A stretch of DNA of 64,000 bases from Robinsoniella peoriensis. GTDB taxonomy: Bacteria; Bacillota; Clostridia; Lachnospirales; Lachnospiraceae. The position numbers were made by a program, and so were the translations under genes. The number at the start of each line of letters is the position of its first letter. Positions within the stretch are counted from its first letter, which is position 1. The notes under the pieces were generated by a model. It was not told the origin of the DNA and ran no database searches. It saw nothing but the letters and a program-made list of their open reading frames with translations. Below, one piece after another: positions 24,401 through 34,890 of the stretch. The stretch lies in the NCBI RefSeq assembly GCF_000797495.1, contig NZ_JTGN01000013.1:141636-205635 (forward strand), in the 5' to 3' direction.

Positions 24401-27400
24401 ATGGGGAAGAAAAGTAAACGAAAATTGGCGACGAAGGCATTGGCAGTTGCAGTAGCGGTTTCTATGCTGCCAGGCAGTGCGATGACAGCGTTTGCCAACA
24501 CAGGTACCGGAACAGAACCGGGGGCATTAGCAATTGGACATCCGACATTTAAGAACACGGAAAGCTTGGCGGATGTATACGATTTGGGAGGCGTAACGTA
24601 TGATTCAAAAGAAATGATGAAAGCGCTCTATCAGCAGGATCTGGATAACGGAGGAGATTCCTTTTATATGGACCGTATTCTGGCGCGTTATGGAGTGGCA
24701 AATGGCAACGCGGGCAATAATGGGGATGATGATGGCAATACGTTTATGACCAGAGGCCGGGCACTTTATATGTACACCAGCAATCCGGCCATTATTGGTT
24801 TTGGCGGCAAAACCAGCTATGGATGCAGTTCTTCCGGCAGTTCCCTGGGAGGAGACATGTATGCGATTAGTTTTTCGGAGGGTTCCAGCACATTAAGCTC
24901 CAAAGAAGTAACAAGTAAGCGTGTGAATTATCCAAGTAACTGGGTAAGCCAGTATCAGGTTGGTTCCCTGACAGCAGATGTGGAGAAATTCATCAGCAAT
25001 GAAAATGTTGCGGTAACGACGGTTAATCTGACTAATACAGAGGGATCTGACAAAACGATAACGGTTAATGTAAATTCCAACTTTGTAAGCAGCCGTGATG
25101 AAGTGACGGTGGGAGGCGAAACCCAGCAGGAACTTACCGGATCTATGAATTCTACAGCTGATTTAACAAAGATCACTACCCGCTTATCCGGAAATGGATT
25201 TGAGTATGCGGAAGGATCTAATAAGTCCATGGTGAAAACAGTCACCATCCCGGCAGGACAAACAGTAGAAGTAAAAGTTGTTATGGCTTTTACCACAGAA
25301 GAACTTCCACAGTCCACAACAGATTACGTACGTTTTCTGGAACTGGATGGTACAAGCGCATTAAAAGCACAGAAGGCAGAGTACAATCAGTACTGGGCGG
25401 ACAACCTTCCATACATAGACGTACCGAATAAAGCAGTCCAGAAGGCTATTGACTATCGTTGGTGGCTGGAACGTTTTAATACAATGGATGCTAATATTCC
25501 AGGATATGATTTCCAGTACCCGGTAACGGTTGAAGGTGTATTGGGTTATAACAATGCAATTGCATTGACTCAGCCAATGCATTTACAGGATACGAAATGG
25601 TTAAGAAATGCTTACTTACCGCTGGGTCAGCTGTTATCAGTAGGAAACAGTTCCCAGAGCAGCGCATTTTTGGACAATCCGGGTAACCGTTCAAACTGGA
25701 ATAACCATTATGGACAGTATATCGCAGACGCAGGATTAGAGGCATTTAATGTTATTGGCGGCGGTGCAGAACTGGCTGAAAACCTGGCATATTATTTTGA
25801 ACATGATGCCAAAGGACAACTTGACCACTACGGCAACCATACAAGTGCAACCACTCCTGAAAATTATCTGATTGATTACCAGAATAATTATATGACAGGA
25901 AACGATGCAGATACGATTTCCATGCATGTAAAAGGAATCGGAAACTGGAAGACACATGGAGAAAATGCATACGTATATGCAGCCGCTCAATCTGCTTCTG
26001 ACCTCTATGGAATGTTAGGAAATATTGAAAAATCAGAGGAAATGAAAACTCTGGCTGATAATATTCAAAGTGATATTCTGGAGTACCTGTGGTGTGACCA
26101 GTGTCAGAAATTTGAAACACGTGCCGTAAATCCTACCGGCTCTTTTGTTTCCCATAATCCGGACAAACCAAATCTGGTAGAATTGACAGAATCCAATAAC
26201 TACAATTATTTCTCTGTTGGAGCAGTTCCCACAGACGAAGCATCCATTGCAAAATATAAAGAAGCACTTAAGACCTTTACCAATGGAGACGATTTCCCGA
26301 TCTTCCCGTATTATACGGCAAATCAGGTACACAATAAGCAGCTTCCGGGATCCAATAACTTCTCGAATATTAACTTTACTGTTCAGGCAAGAGCATATGA
26401 AGCAGCACTGCGTACCTATGACGTAGAGCAGGAATATGTAACGGATGATATGCTTGCCCTCATGGTTGAGTGGTGCGCATGGAATATGTATCCCAATGGC
26501 GGAGACATCCGTTATCCAAATAATAACGAATTCTTCAATATTGATGATAAGACATTAGAGACCTACTACCGTTCCTGGATTTACCACAATATCCTTGGTA
26601 ACTATACCTATCTCTTTATTGAAGATATGGCAGGCGTACAGCCCCGTTCCGATGAAAAACTGGAACTGGATCCAATCGATTTCAGCTATGACCATTTCAT
26701 GGTAAATAATATTCGTTATCATGGCAAGGACATAACAATCAGCTGGGATAAACCGGACGGAAATAAATATTACGGTGACAATGTACCGGAAGGTTTTGCA
26801 GTATGGATCGACGGCGAATCTGCATTTGTATTAAATGATCTGGTTCACGTTGTATATGACGCTAAGACAGGCGAACTGGAATTCCCGGAAAATGAAAAAA
26901 CTACAGTACTTTCAAAAGCTTCTGTTTCTGAGATACCGGCAGCAATGGATGTTGCTATTACAGACAGAAATGCCGTTGAATTGCTGAAAAAATCCGGAAT
27001 CAATGGTTTGACAAATGAAGCAGAAGGTGCAGCTGTAACCGCATCTTATACTCCGGCTAAAGCAAGAGCTGCAACATGGGCAGAGAAGCATCGCGCAGAT
27101 GGAAGTGACGCTACCTCAAAGGCAGTAAACGAGACAGCTCCGGACCCACAGGCTGTAACCGATGGAATGACCGTTAATATGCCATTCTGGGGCAATGACC
27201 AGAGTACCAATGCAGCAGATTCCCTGGTAATTGATTTAGGCGGACAGAAGAATATCGATATGATGGATATTTATTTCTACAATGACCGTCAAAGCGGAGG
27301 TTATGCAGAACCGACGAAATACACGTTGGAATACTGGGACGGCAGTGCATGGAAGCATGCAGAAAACCAGAACAGGACTCCTGCAATTCCAAGGGCAAAT

Positions 27401-30400
27401 TACAACGAGGACAAATTTAAAGAAATTACCACAGACAAAGTACGGGTAACCGTAACGAATCAGCCGGGACGATATACGGCAGTTACAGAAGTCCAGCTAT
27501 TTAAAGAGGGCGGAGACCGTCCGGCAGTAGAAAACCAGGCGCCGGACGTAACAGTAAAAGTAAATACAGAGAAGCTGGAGAATATGAAAGCTTCACTGAC
27601 CGCACAGTGTACAGATGACGGATTGCCATATGATAAGACACTTACTTATAAATGGGAAGTAACCGAAAAACCATCTGATACGGCATCTGCTTACTTAAGC
27701 GATGAAAAAGCCTTAAATACTTCGTTAATCGGTTCCGAAGAAGGAGCTTACAAAGTAAGATTCACAGCAGATGATGGGGAAATACAAACAGTAAAAGAAC
27801 TTTCCGTAGAGATTAAAAAAGCAGATACACAGGCAGATATAGATGTTGCGCCTTCTGCTGCTGCAAGTTCAGATTATACAGCAAGCTGGGAAAAACTGGA
27901 CGGAATCAATAATACAGCATTTGAGCCGACAAAATCTGCTGGCGGTACTGGCAAAGGCTGGGGCAACTGGGGCGTTTCAGGCGGAGCCGGATCTAACCAC
28001 TGGGTACAGTACACCTGGAAAGAAGCTGTCAATATCTACAAGAATGATATTTACTGGTACGATGATAACGGAGGAACCCGCGTTCCATCCTCCATTCAGA
28101 TCCAATACAGAAATGATGCAGGCGAATGGGTTGACGCTAATGTAATTACCGATTTCCAGGATGCGAATAAGAAGAACAAATATAATACCATCGATATGAT
28201 CCCGGTAACCACAACCGCACTGCGCATGAATATGAAGCTTTCCGCAGCAGGAACCGGAATTTACCGCTGGAAAGTATACAGCACACCGGTAGAAGAAATC
28301 CTTCCGGTATTCAAAGGAACAAAAACCGGAACCATTCCGGAAATGCCAAAAGATATTATTGCAAAAACTTCTTACAGCGAATTGAGATCCGTAAAAGTAC
28401 TCTGGGATGCTATCACACAGGATCAGGTAGCTGCAGACGGACAGTTTACAATCAATGGTGTAAATGAAGAAACCGGTAAATTTGTTACGGCGACCATTAC
28501 AGCAAGGTCTGATATGGATAAAGCAACCATTACAACCGTCGACGACACAACAGTCAACACCCTGGCAGGAAACCTTCCATATATGCCGCAGACCGTTATG
28601 GTTCTGTACAACAATGGTGTAAAGGACAATGTCAGTGTCAAGGTAACATGGCCTGAGATTACCGCAGACCAGGTTGCAGCGGAAGGAACATTTACCATTG
28701 AAGGAGTTGTTGAAGGTACAACAACAAAAGCAAAAATGACGGTTAATGTAAGAGGAATGTCCGTAGATACCTCCAAATTGTCAGAAGAACTGATTAAGGC
28801 AAAAGATTATGCAGCTAAGGATTATACCGCAGAATCATTTAAGAAGTTAACAGATGCAATTACGGCAGCGGAAGAACTCTTAAAGGACAGTAATGTGACA
28901 CAGGCACAGATTAACAAAGCACTGGATGATCTGAACACTGCAGTTTCCGGTTTAGTAGGATTAAAGACAGAACTGCAAAAGACTCTGCAGGAAGCAAAAA
29001 CATTTGATCCTGCAAAATACACAGAGGAAAGTTATGCAGTACTTAGCAAAGCAATTATCGATGCAGAAGAAATATTAAAGTCGGAAGACGCCGTTGAAGC
29101 AGATGTAAATAAAGCAGTAGAAGCATTAAAGGCAGCAATGGGACAACTGGATAAGATTGAAAATGCAGAACTGGTATTACATTATAGCTTTGATAAACAG
29201 GATGATCTTACCCAGATCAAGGACAATTCTGTTAGTAATTATACGGTAGCAGTTCCAAAACTGGAAGATATTGATTTTGTAAAAGGCAAGAGCGGCGATG
29301 CACTTAAATTTGACGGAGAAGATACCTCATTTGAAATTCCGGCAGGTGCAAACCTGGCTTCCAGGGATATCACAATCTCCTACTGGTTTAAGCGTACAGA
29401 AGAATTATCAGGAAATAACTCCCTGTTATGGGCAAAAGATGAATCAGCCTATAATGGAAAAGGATTCTATACAAATTATCCGGTAGGCGATGAATACTCA
29501 TCCTTCTTCGTAATGGATGGATTCAATGGAATTTATGTAGCACAGAACCCGAATGACTTCCTTCCATTAAATGAATGGACACATATTGCAGTAACCTGGG
29601 ATTCAGACAGCAAAACGGGTAAGATCTATAAGAATGGACAGGAACAGGAAGTCACAGTACTGGGAGATCCGCAGACAATTACCGGATCAGAGACAGCAGT
29701 AAACCGTGTAGGAAAGAACGGTTACAGCAATGACTCACAGTATCCGAACAATCTGGAACTGGATGACCTTAGAATTTACAACGGTGCGGTAAACAGCGAA
29801 AAGATTAACGAGCTTTATACAGAGTATGACAACAATGTAGACAAGACTGTTTTACAGACGGCGCTGGAAACAGCAGAAGCTTACATTCCGGATGGATATA
29901 CATCAGAGAGTTACGCCGTACTGGAAGCAGCAATTGCTGAAGCAAGGAAAGTTTTCGAAGATGAGAATGCGGATCAGGATGCAGTAGATGAGCAGATTGG
30001 CAAGCTTGAAGAAGCAATTGCCCAGCTGGAAAGTATTCTGGCTGATCTGACACAGTTACAGTCCCTGTACAATGCTATTTCACAGATGGATATGAGCATC
30101 TACACAGAGGAAAGCGCAGATGTATTGAAAAATGCACTGGAAAATGCAGGCGCAGTAATTCAAAAAGAAAATGCTACAAAAGTGGAAGCAGCAGAAGCAG
30201 AATCAGGATTACTGGTAGCCCTTGCAGGACTGGAGAAAAAAGCAGAAGAACCGAAACCGGTAATTGATAAATCATTAGCAAAAGCATTATACAGTGCTTA
30301 CAAAGACCTGGATCTTTCCGGATATACCCAAGAAAGTGCAGCAGCATTTACACAAGCATTAGGCAGTCTGCAGACGGTAATCGGAAAAGAAAATGCAGCA

Positions 30401-31393
30401 CAGGAAGAAGTTGACAATACCATAGCAAATCTTCTGTCAGCAGCGACTGCACTTGCAGTAATGCCGGAAGATCCGGAAGAACCGGAAGTAGAGGTAGACT
30501 TCTCCGTACTGAGCGTACTTTACAATGCATATACAGGCATTGATACCGCTAAGTATACAAAAGAAAGTACCGATGCATTCCTTGCAGCACGTCAAGGTGC
30601 ACAAGACGTTCTGAATAACCCTGATGCAGATCAGGCAGCAGTTGACCAGGCAGCGTCGGCATTGGCTAAGGCAGCAGCAGAATTGACAGAAGAGCCGGTA
30701 AAACCGGAAGAACCAACTGTTACCACAGATACAACAACATTAAAGGTACTATATAATGCCTATGCAGGACTTGATACCGGCAAATATACAGACAACAGCG
30801 CAAAAGCTTTAAAAGATGCAGTGGCAGCGGCAGCAGCAGTTTTAAATAATGCAAATGCAACACAGGATCAGATTGATCTGGCAGCATCAAAACTGATGTC
30901 AGCAGCTACAGCACTGGAAATGAAACCTGCAGAGACTCCAAAACCGGTAGTACCTGCACTGAAAAAGGGCCAGATCCTTACTTACAAAGGACTGCGCTAC
31001 AAAGTTACCAATCCAACAGCAGGAAAAGCAACTGTAATGGTGGTTGGAGCATCCAGCAAGTCCGTTAAGAAGGTAACGGTACCATCTACGGTAACCTTAA
31101 AAGGAGTAAAATGCAAGGTAACAAAGATTGGACAAAAATCATTTAAGAATTACAAGAAGCTGCAGCAGATAACAATCGGTGCAAATGTAACAGCGATTGG
31201 ACAACAGGCATTCTATGGGGACAGCAAGCTTACCAATATCACTGTTAAGTCAAAAGTACTGAAGAATGCATACAGCAATTGTTTGAAGAATATTTCTTCC
31301 AAGGCAGTGATTAGAGTTCCGAAGTCTAAAGTGAAGACATATAAAAAAGTATTTAAAAACAGAGGACAGAAGAGCAGCGTAGTAATTAAGTAA
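24401..31393 (+). CDS. Giant secreted multidomain glycoside hydrolase (possible GH121 beta-L-arabinobiosidase)
   Basis: A 2,330-residue protein. Residues 1-33 form a signal peptide. Residues about 50-830 are an all-helical six-hairpin glycosidase core, with WCAWNMYPNGGDIRYPNNNEF and YRSWIYHNILGNYTYLF. Then come F5/8-type discoidin (877-1036), Ig-like (1045-1141), a second discoidin-like (1143-1296), two Big_4-like (1303-1451), two FIVAR (1456-1585), LamG (1587-1808), five FIVAR modules (1813-2175) and a BspA-type leucine-rich end (2186-2330). There is no LPxTG tail. The domain order resembles GH121 HypBA2, which releases beta-L-arabinobiose from extensin sugars. The GH127 gene and ABC transporter downstream support this, but the GH number is inferred, not proven. 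Confidence 0.75.
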   Translation: MGKKSKRKLATKALAVAVAVSMLPGSAMTAFANTGTGTEPGALAIGHPTFKNTESLADVYDLGGVTYDSKEMMKALYQQDLDNGGDSFYMDRILARYGVANGNAGNNGDDDGNTFMTRGRALYMYTSNPAIIGFGGKTSYGCSSSGSSLGGDMYAISFSEGSSTLSSKEVTSKRVNYPSNWVSQYQVGSLTADVEKFISNENVAVTTVNLTNTEGSDKTITVNVNSNFVSSRDEVTVGGETQQELTGSMNSTADLTKITTRLSGNGFEYAEGSNKSMVKTVTIPAGQTVEVKVVMAFTTEELPQSTTDYVRFLELDGTSALKAQKAEYNQYWADNLPYIDVPNKAVQKAIDYRWWLERFNTMDANIPGYDFQYPVTVEGVLGYNNAIALTQPMHLQDTKWLRNAYLPLGQLLSVGNSSQSSAFLDNPGNRSNWNNHYGQYIADAGLEAFNVIGGGAELAENLAYYFEHDAKGQLDHYGNHTSATTPENYLIDYQNNYMTGNDADTISMHVKGIGNWKTHGENAYVYAAAQSASDLYGMLGNIEKSEEMKTLADNIQSDILEYLWCDQCQKFETRAVNPTGSFVSHNPDKPNLVELTESNNYNYFSVGAVPTDEASIAKYKEALKTFTNGDDFPIFPYYTANQVHNKQLPGSNNFSNINFTVQARAYEAALRTYDVEQEYVTDDMLALMVEWCAWNMYPNGGDIRYPNNNEFFNIDDKTLETYYRSWIYHNILGNYTYLFIEDMAGVQPRSDEKLELDPIDFSYDHFMVNNIRYHGKDITISWDKPDGNKYYGDNVPEGFAVWIDGESAFVLNDLVHVVYDAKTGELEFPENEKTTVLSKASVSEIPAAMDVAITDRNAVELLKKSGINGLTNEAEGAAVTASYTPAKARAATWAEKHRADGSDATSKAVNETAPDPQAVTDGMTVNMPFWGNDQSTNAADSLVIDLGGQKNIDMMDIYFYNDRQSGGYAEPTKYTLEYWDGSAWKHAENQNRTPAIPRANYNEDKFKEITTDKVRVTVTNQPGRYTAVTEVQLFKEGGDRPAVENQAPDVTVKVNTEKLENMKASLTAQCTDDGLPYDKTLTYKWEVTEKPSDTASAYLSDEKALNTSLIGSEEGAYKVRFTADDGEIQTVKELSVEIKKADTQADIDVAPSAAASSDYTASWEKLDGINNTAFEPTKSAGGTGKGWGNWGVSGGAGSNHWVQYTWKEAVNIYKNDIYWYDDNGGTRVPSSIQIQYRNDAGEWVDANVITDFQDANKKNKYNTIDMIPVTTTALRMNMKLSAAGTGIYRWKVYSTPVEEILPVFKGTKTGTIPEMPKDIIAKTSYSELRSVKVLWDAITQDQVAADGQFTINGVNEETGKFVTATITARSDMDKATITTVDDTTVNTLAGNLPYMPQTVMVLYNNGVKDNVSVKVTWPEITADQVAAEGTFTIEGVVEGTTTKAKMTVNVRGMSVDTSKLSEELIKAKDYAAKDYTAESFKKLTDAITAAEELLKDSNVTQAQINKALDDLNTAVSGLVGLKTELQKTLQEAKTFDPAKYTEESYAVLSKAIIDAEEILKSEDAVEADVNKAVEALKAAMGQLDKIENAELVLHYSFDKQDDLTQIKDNSVSNYTVAVPKLEDIDFVKGKSGDALKFDGEDTSFEIPAGANLASRDITISYWFKRTEELSGNNSLLWAKDESAYNGKGFYTNYPVGDEYSSFFVMDGFNGIYVAQNPNDFLPLNEWTHIAVTWDSDSKTGKIYKNGQEQEVTVLGDPQTITGSETAVNRVGKNGYSNDSQYPNNLELDDLRIYNGAVNSEKINELYTEYDNNVDKTVLQTALETAEAYIPDGYTSESYAVLEAAIAEARKVFEDENADQDAVDEQIGKLEEAIAQLESILADLTQLQSLYNAISQMDMSIYTEESADVLKNALENAGAVIQKENATKVEAAEAESGLLVALAGLEKKAEEPKPVIDKSLAKALYSAYKDLDLSGYTQESAAAFTQALGSLQTVIGKENAAQEEVDNTIANLLSAATALAVMPEDPEEPEVEVDFSVLSVLYNAYTGIDTAKYTKESTDAFLAARQGAQDVLNNPDADQAAVDQAASALAKAAAELTEEPVKPEEPTVTTDTTTLKVLYNAYAGLDTGKYTDNSAKALKDAVAAAAAVLNNANATQDQIDLAASKLMSAATALEMKPAETPKPVVPALKKGQILTYKGLRYKVTNPTAGKATVMVVGASSKSVKKVTVPSTVTLKGVKCKVTKIGQKSFKNYKKLQQITIGANVTAIGQQAFYGDSKLTNITVKSKVLKNAYSNCLKNISSKAVIRVPKSKVKTYKKVFKNRGQKSSVVIK

Positions 31394-31403
31394 AAAGCAG
31401 AAT

Positions 31404-31434
31404 CACAAGCCAGCGTTCTTACGCTGGCTTGTGT
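31404..31434 (+). terminator. Hairpin after the giant hydrolase gene
   Basis: A perfect 13-bp stem, CACAAGCCAGCGT with ACGCTGGCTTGTG, and a TTCT loop. Only TTGT follows, so termination may be partial and some transcripts may read into the kinase gene. Confidence 0.75.
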
Positions 31435-31556
31435 TGTAGAAAAATAATTAAAATGAACAATACTTATTAGATTATATTTTAAGCAAGCTTGCGATATATA
31501 TCCGGATAAGTGTAAAATAATGGTATTTGAGTATTGCGGAAAGTGAGCCTGTAAAC

Positions 31557-33398
31557 ATGTTGAAAAAAATAATCGTACGATATAATAACTGGACACTTGG
31601 AAGAAAATTGTTATTCGGTTTTTTGTTTGGCTCAATTATACCGATTCTGTCTATACAGTTAATAGGATACTATGTAAATAAAAATATAGTAACGGAAAAG
31701 GTAGATCAGTTAATGGTTAGTAATCTGACCCAGATATCAGAACGGGTGCACTTAAATATGGAAACCTATTCCAGCCTTTTATACCAACTGTACACGGATG
31801 AACAGCTGACAGAGAGTATAAAAACTCTGATGGATATTACAGACAGCCAGAAAGCATTTGCATACAACAGAGCATACAACTGCCTGAAGCAGTATAACAA
31901 TGACAATCTGGGTATCCGGTGTATCAGTCTGGTGTGTGCGGACGGCAGTTCAGTGGTAGCTGATTTTCAGACAGATTCTGCAATTGATAATTTATGGAGA
32001 GGCTATCCGGATCTGAGAACGACGAAGCCTTACATAGACTGCATTGATGAACCAAGCATGGTCATTACGCCCACTATGAAGTTTCAGGAGAACGGAACGG
32101 AAGGGTATTATTTTCATATGTCCAAACGGGTATTTGATTTTGACCATCTGGAACAGGGAAGCATTGCTACCATTATTATGTCTATTGATGAACGGATCCT
32201 TGAGGAAATCTGTAATAAGCCAGAGGATAGTGCCAACCAGGAACTGTCCCAGCACAGCCTGAATTTTATTCTGGATGAAAACAGGCAGGTAATTACCTAT
32301 CCGGATGAGAGTTTTGTGACTCTGAAAATGAATCCCCGGCTAACGGTAGCGGAATTTGTAAAAGTTACAGGATATCTGCGGGATAAAAAAACGGCTATCA
32401 ACGAATACAGAGACCCTCAGACAGGATGGGTTTTTTACAACGTGTATGATAAAGACTATATGCTGAAGGATCTGGTAAATACCCAGAAGATTTTTCTGCT
32501 TGTAGGCGTTGCCGCAGTTATTTTCGTAACGTGCATTATTAGTTATACGGTATATAAGTTAAACCGGTCAGTCCGTTCGGTATTAAAAGGAATCGGACAG
32601 GTACAGCAGGGGCATCTGGATGTGGTGATTCCGGAAGATACCCAGGATGAAATTGGTCTGATTGCACGAAATTTTAATACCATGACCGTAAAAGTGAAAG
32701 AGCTGGTCACTACCGTAAAAGAGGCACAAAACAGTCAGAAAAATGCAGAAATCCGTGCGCTGGAGGCACAGATTAACCCGCATTTCCTATATAATACCCT
32801 GGATTCCATTAACTGGATGGCAATTGAAAAGGGAGAGTATGAGATCAGTACCATGCTGAGAAACTTAGGTGTTATACTGCGTTACAGTGTAAATAAGAGT
32901 AATCAGAGAGTCAGCATATGGGAAATGTCGGATTGGCTTCATAAATACATCAGTCTCCAGAAAATGAGATTTAATGATGCATTTACGTACAATCTGCAAA
33001 TAGACAAAAATACAGAAAAGGTGAAAGTATATAAGCTGCTATTGCAGCCATTTGTTGAGAATTCTATTATACATGGGTTTGATGGAATGATGGCGGGAGG
33101 CTTATTGAGAATTGAATGTTCACTCTCAGATGACGGGAAGGGGGTTGTATTTATTATAGAGGATAATGGAGTGGGCATGCCGGAAAGTAAGGTACAGGAG
33201 TTTAATGACCCGAAACGGGCAATTATTGATGATGGAAGGAGCATCGGACTAAACAATGCATTCTCAAGGATGTATATGTATTATGGAAATAAAGCCAGCT
33301 GGACAATCAGCAGCTTAAAAGGCCTGGGAACGGTCATCACCCTGCGCCTGCCGGTTATTGATGAAATGAGGAAGGAAAATGAGGATATTAATAGTTGA
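31557..33398 (+). CDS. YesM-type sensor histidine kinase
   Basis: A 613-residue kinase from the ATG at 31557 (an upstream TTG at 31527 lacks a clear ribosome site). Transmembrane helix 1 is at about 20-41, an extracellular sensor of roughly 265 residues (dCache-like) follows, transmembrane helix 2 is at about 311-332, then HAMP. The histidine is His409 in ALEAQINPHFLYNTLDSIN, the YesM signature, followed by an ATPase domain with VEDNGVGMP and GIGLNNAFSR-like motifs. YesM kinases sense extracellular sugars, often together with a binding protein. The gene overlaps the regulator by 20 bp, and a binding-lipoprotein gene follows that. Confidence 0.94.
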   Translation: MLKKIIVRYNNWTLGRKLLFGFLFGSIIPILSIQLIGYYVNKNIVTEKVDQLMVSNLTQISERVHLNMETYSSLLYQLYTDEQLTESIKTLMDITDSQKAFAYNRAYNCLKQYNNDNLGIRCISLVCADGSSVVADFQTDSAIDNLWRGYPDLRTTKPYIDCIDEPSMVITPTMKFQENGTEGYYFHMSKRVFDFDHLEQGSIATIIMSIDERILEEICNKPEDSANQELSQHSLNFILDENRQVITYPDESFVTLKMNPRLTVAEFVKVTGYLRDKKTAINEYRDPQTGWVFYNVYDKDYMLKDLVNTQKIFLLVGVAAVIFVTCIISYTVYKLNRSVRSVLKGIGQVQQGHLDVVIPEDTQDEIGLIARNFNTMTVKVKELVTTVKEAQNSQKNAEIRALEAQINPHFLYNTLDSINWMAIEKGEYEISTMLRNLGVILRYSVNKSNQRVSIWEMSDWLHKYISLQKMRFNDAFTYNLQIDKNTEKVKVYKLLLQPFVENSIIHGFDGMMAGGLLRIECSLSDDGKGVVFIIEDNGVGMPESKVQEFNDPKRAIIDDGRSIGLNNAFSRMYMYYGNKASWTISSLKGLGTVITLRLPVIDEMRKENEDINS

Positions 33399-34890
33399 AG
33401 ATGAGGTAAAGATCAGAGTTGGAATATCAAAACTGATCTCGTCTCAGAGCGGTCACACAATTGTTGGAGAAGCAAAAAACGGAATGGAGGGATATGAGAT
33501 GGCAATCCGGCTTCGCCCGGAGCTGATCATCACCGACATCCGAATGCCTGTCATGAATGGGCTGGAAATGCTGGCAAAGATTCAGGAGGACAAAGTTGCC
33601 TGCCATAGTGTTATTCTCAGTGGATATTCAGAATTTGAATATGCGAAAAAGGCAATAACCCTGGGAGCGGATGACTATCTGTTAAAGCCCATTGCGGCGG
33701 AAGACGTAAAAGAGGTACTGGATAGGATTGAAGAAAAACTGGATCTGGAAAAAAGGCAGATTGAAGGAACGCCTCAGGGATATATCAGGGATATTATCCT
33801 GGGCAGCCTGGCGGAAACCAGGGAGAATTACCAGCGCCTTGCCGATATCGGCGGATTAGATCTGGAATCACCGTGTTTTCTTTATGCAGGCTATCTTGGA
33901 AATGCAGAGCCGGCATATGTTGAATTTTGCAAAAACCAGCTTGAGGAAATGAAAGTGAAATACGGCAAGGACCGCATTTATATGGTATTTATTGAAAGTA
34001 CGCAGGAATATGTGTGTGTCATTCAGAGCGAAAATCCGATGGAGGGATGGAATAAGAGGATTAGCCACAGAGTATATCTGAAGAATGTAAGAGAGGGGCA
34101 GGCAGTGTGGACAGCCGGAAGCATCCCGTCTCTTACAGAGCTGCGCAGCCAGGTAAATGAACTGCGAAAGCTTACTTCTTATGCAATGGCATTGGGATAT
34201 ACACATTTGCTGACGAAAAGGGAAATCAGCCTGTTTACTCCGGAGGAATTTACATATCCGGTATTTTTGGAAAACAGGATCAAAGTATCTGTATGCAAGG
34301 GAGATAGTGAGGAGTTAACAAGCTGTGGGGATAAATTCCGGTCATATATGAGGGATCAGAAATGTGAACCTTATCATATCCGTCAGGGGTATATGAAAAT
34401 GGTAAATTACATTTTAAATATTTCCCAGGAGGTTGCAGAGGAGGGCTATCGGCTGATACAGGAGCAGAATCCTATTAAAACTCTCGGTAATGCCATTACC
34501 TTATCGGAACTGGAGACCTGTTTCCAAAAGATTATTCAGATTCTGGCAAAGACGGTAAATAAGAAAGATGATATCCGTAATTATACGGTAAACAGAGCAA
34601 TCAGCTACATACGGGAACATTATATGGAAGTGATATCCCTGGAAGAAATGGCCAGACGTCTGGACATTACCCCCGAATACCTCAGTACCTTATTTAATAA
34701 AGAGGTGGGGATTAATTTTTCAACTTTTCTTAAGAAATTTCGTATCAGCCAGGCGAAACGGCTGCTGAAAGGAAGTGAGCTCAAGATCTATGAAGTGGCA
34801 AATGAGGTTGGATATGGTGACCCGAAATATTTTAACAGGGTTTTTCGTGAAGAGGTCGGAGTCTCGCCGGGGGATTACAGGCAGTCATAA
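33379..34890 (+). CDS. YesN-type AraC-domain response regulator
   Basis: A 503-residue regulator with a receiver domain (1-125; D53 in IITDIRMPVMNG, K in LLKPIAAEDV), a middle linker region of about 270 residues, and a C-terminal double helix-turn-helix AraC domain (about 400-503) with YISEHYMEVISLEEMARRL-type and VANEVGYGDPKYFNRVFREEVGVSP motifs. Phosphorylated by the adjacent YesM kinase, it should activate the neighbouring glycan-use genes. It overlaps the kinase gene upstream, and the binding-protein gene downstream overlaps it by 44 bp if the GTG start is right. Confidence 0.94.
   Translation: MRILIVEDEVKIRVGISKLISSQSGHTIVGEAKNGMEGYEMAIRLRPELIITDIRMPVMNGLEMLAKIQEDKVACHSVILSGYSEFEYAKKAITLGADDYLLKPIAAEDVKEVLDRIEEKLDLEKRQIEGTPQGYIRDIILGSLAETRENYQRLADIGGLDLESPCFLYAGYLGNAEPAYVEFCKNQLEEMKVKYGKDRIYMVFIESTQEYVCVIQSENPMEGWNKRISHRVYLKNVREGQAVWTAGSIPSLTELRSQVNELRKLTSYAMALGYTHLLTKREISLFTPEEFTYPVFLENRIKVSVCKGDSEELTSCGDKFRSYMRDQKCEPYHIRQGYMKMVNYILNISQEVAEEGYRLIQEQNPIKTLGNAITLSELETCFQKIIQILAKTVNKKDDIRNYTVNRAISYIREHYMEVISLEEMARRLDITPEYLSTLFNKEVGINFSTFLKKFRISQAKRLLKGSELKIYEVANEVGYGDPKYFNRVFREEVGVSPGDYRQS

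Noticed and set aside
24955..29022. Long minus-strand frames inside the giant hydrolase genes
   Set aside because: They are shadows of the plus-strand coding frame, with no ribosome sites, promoters or recognisable domains.
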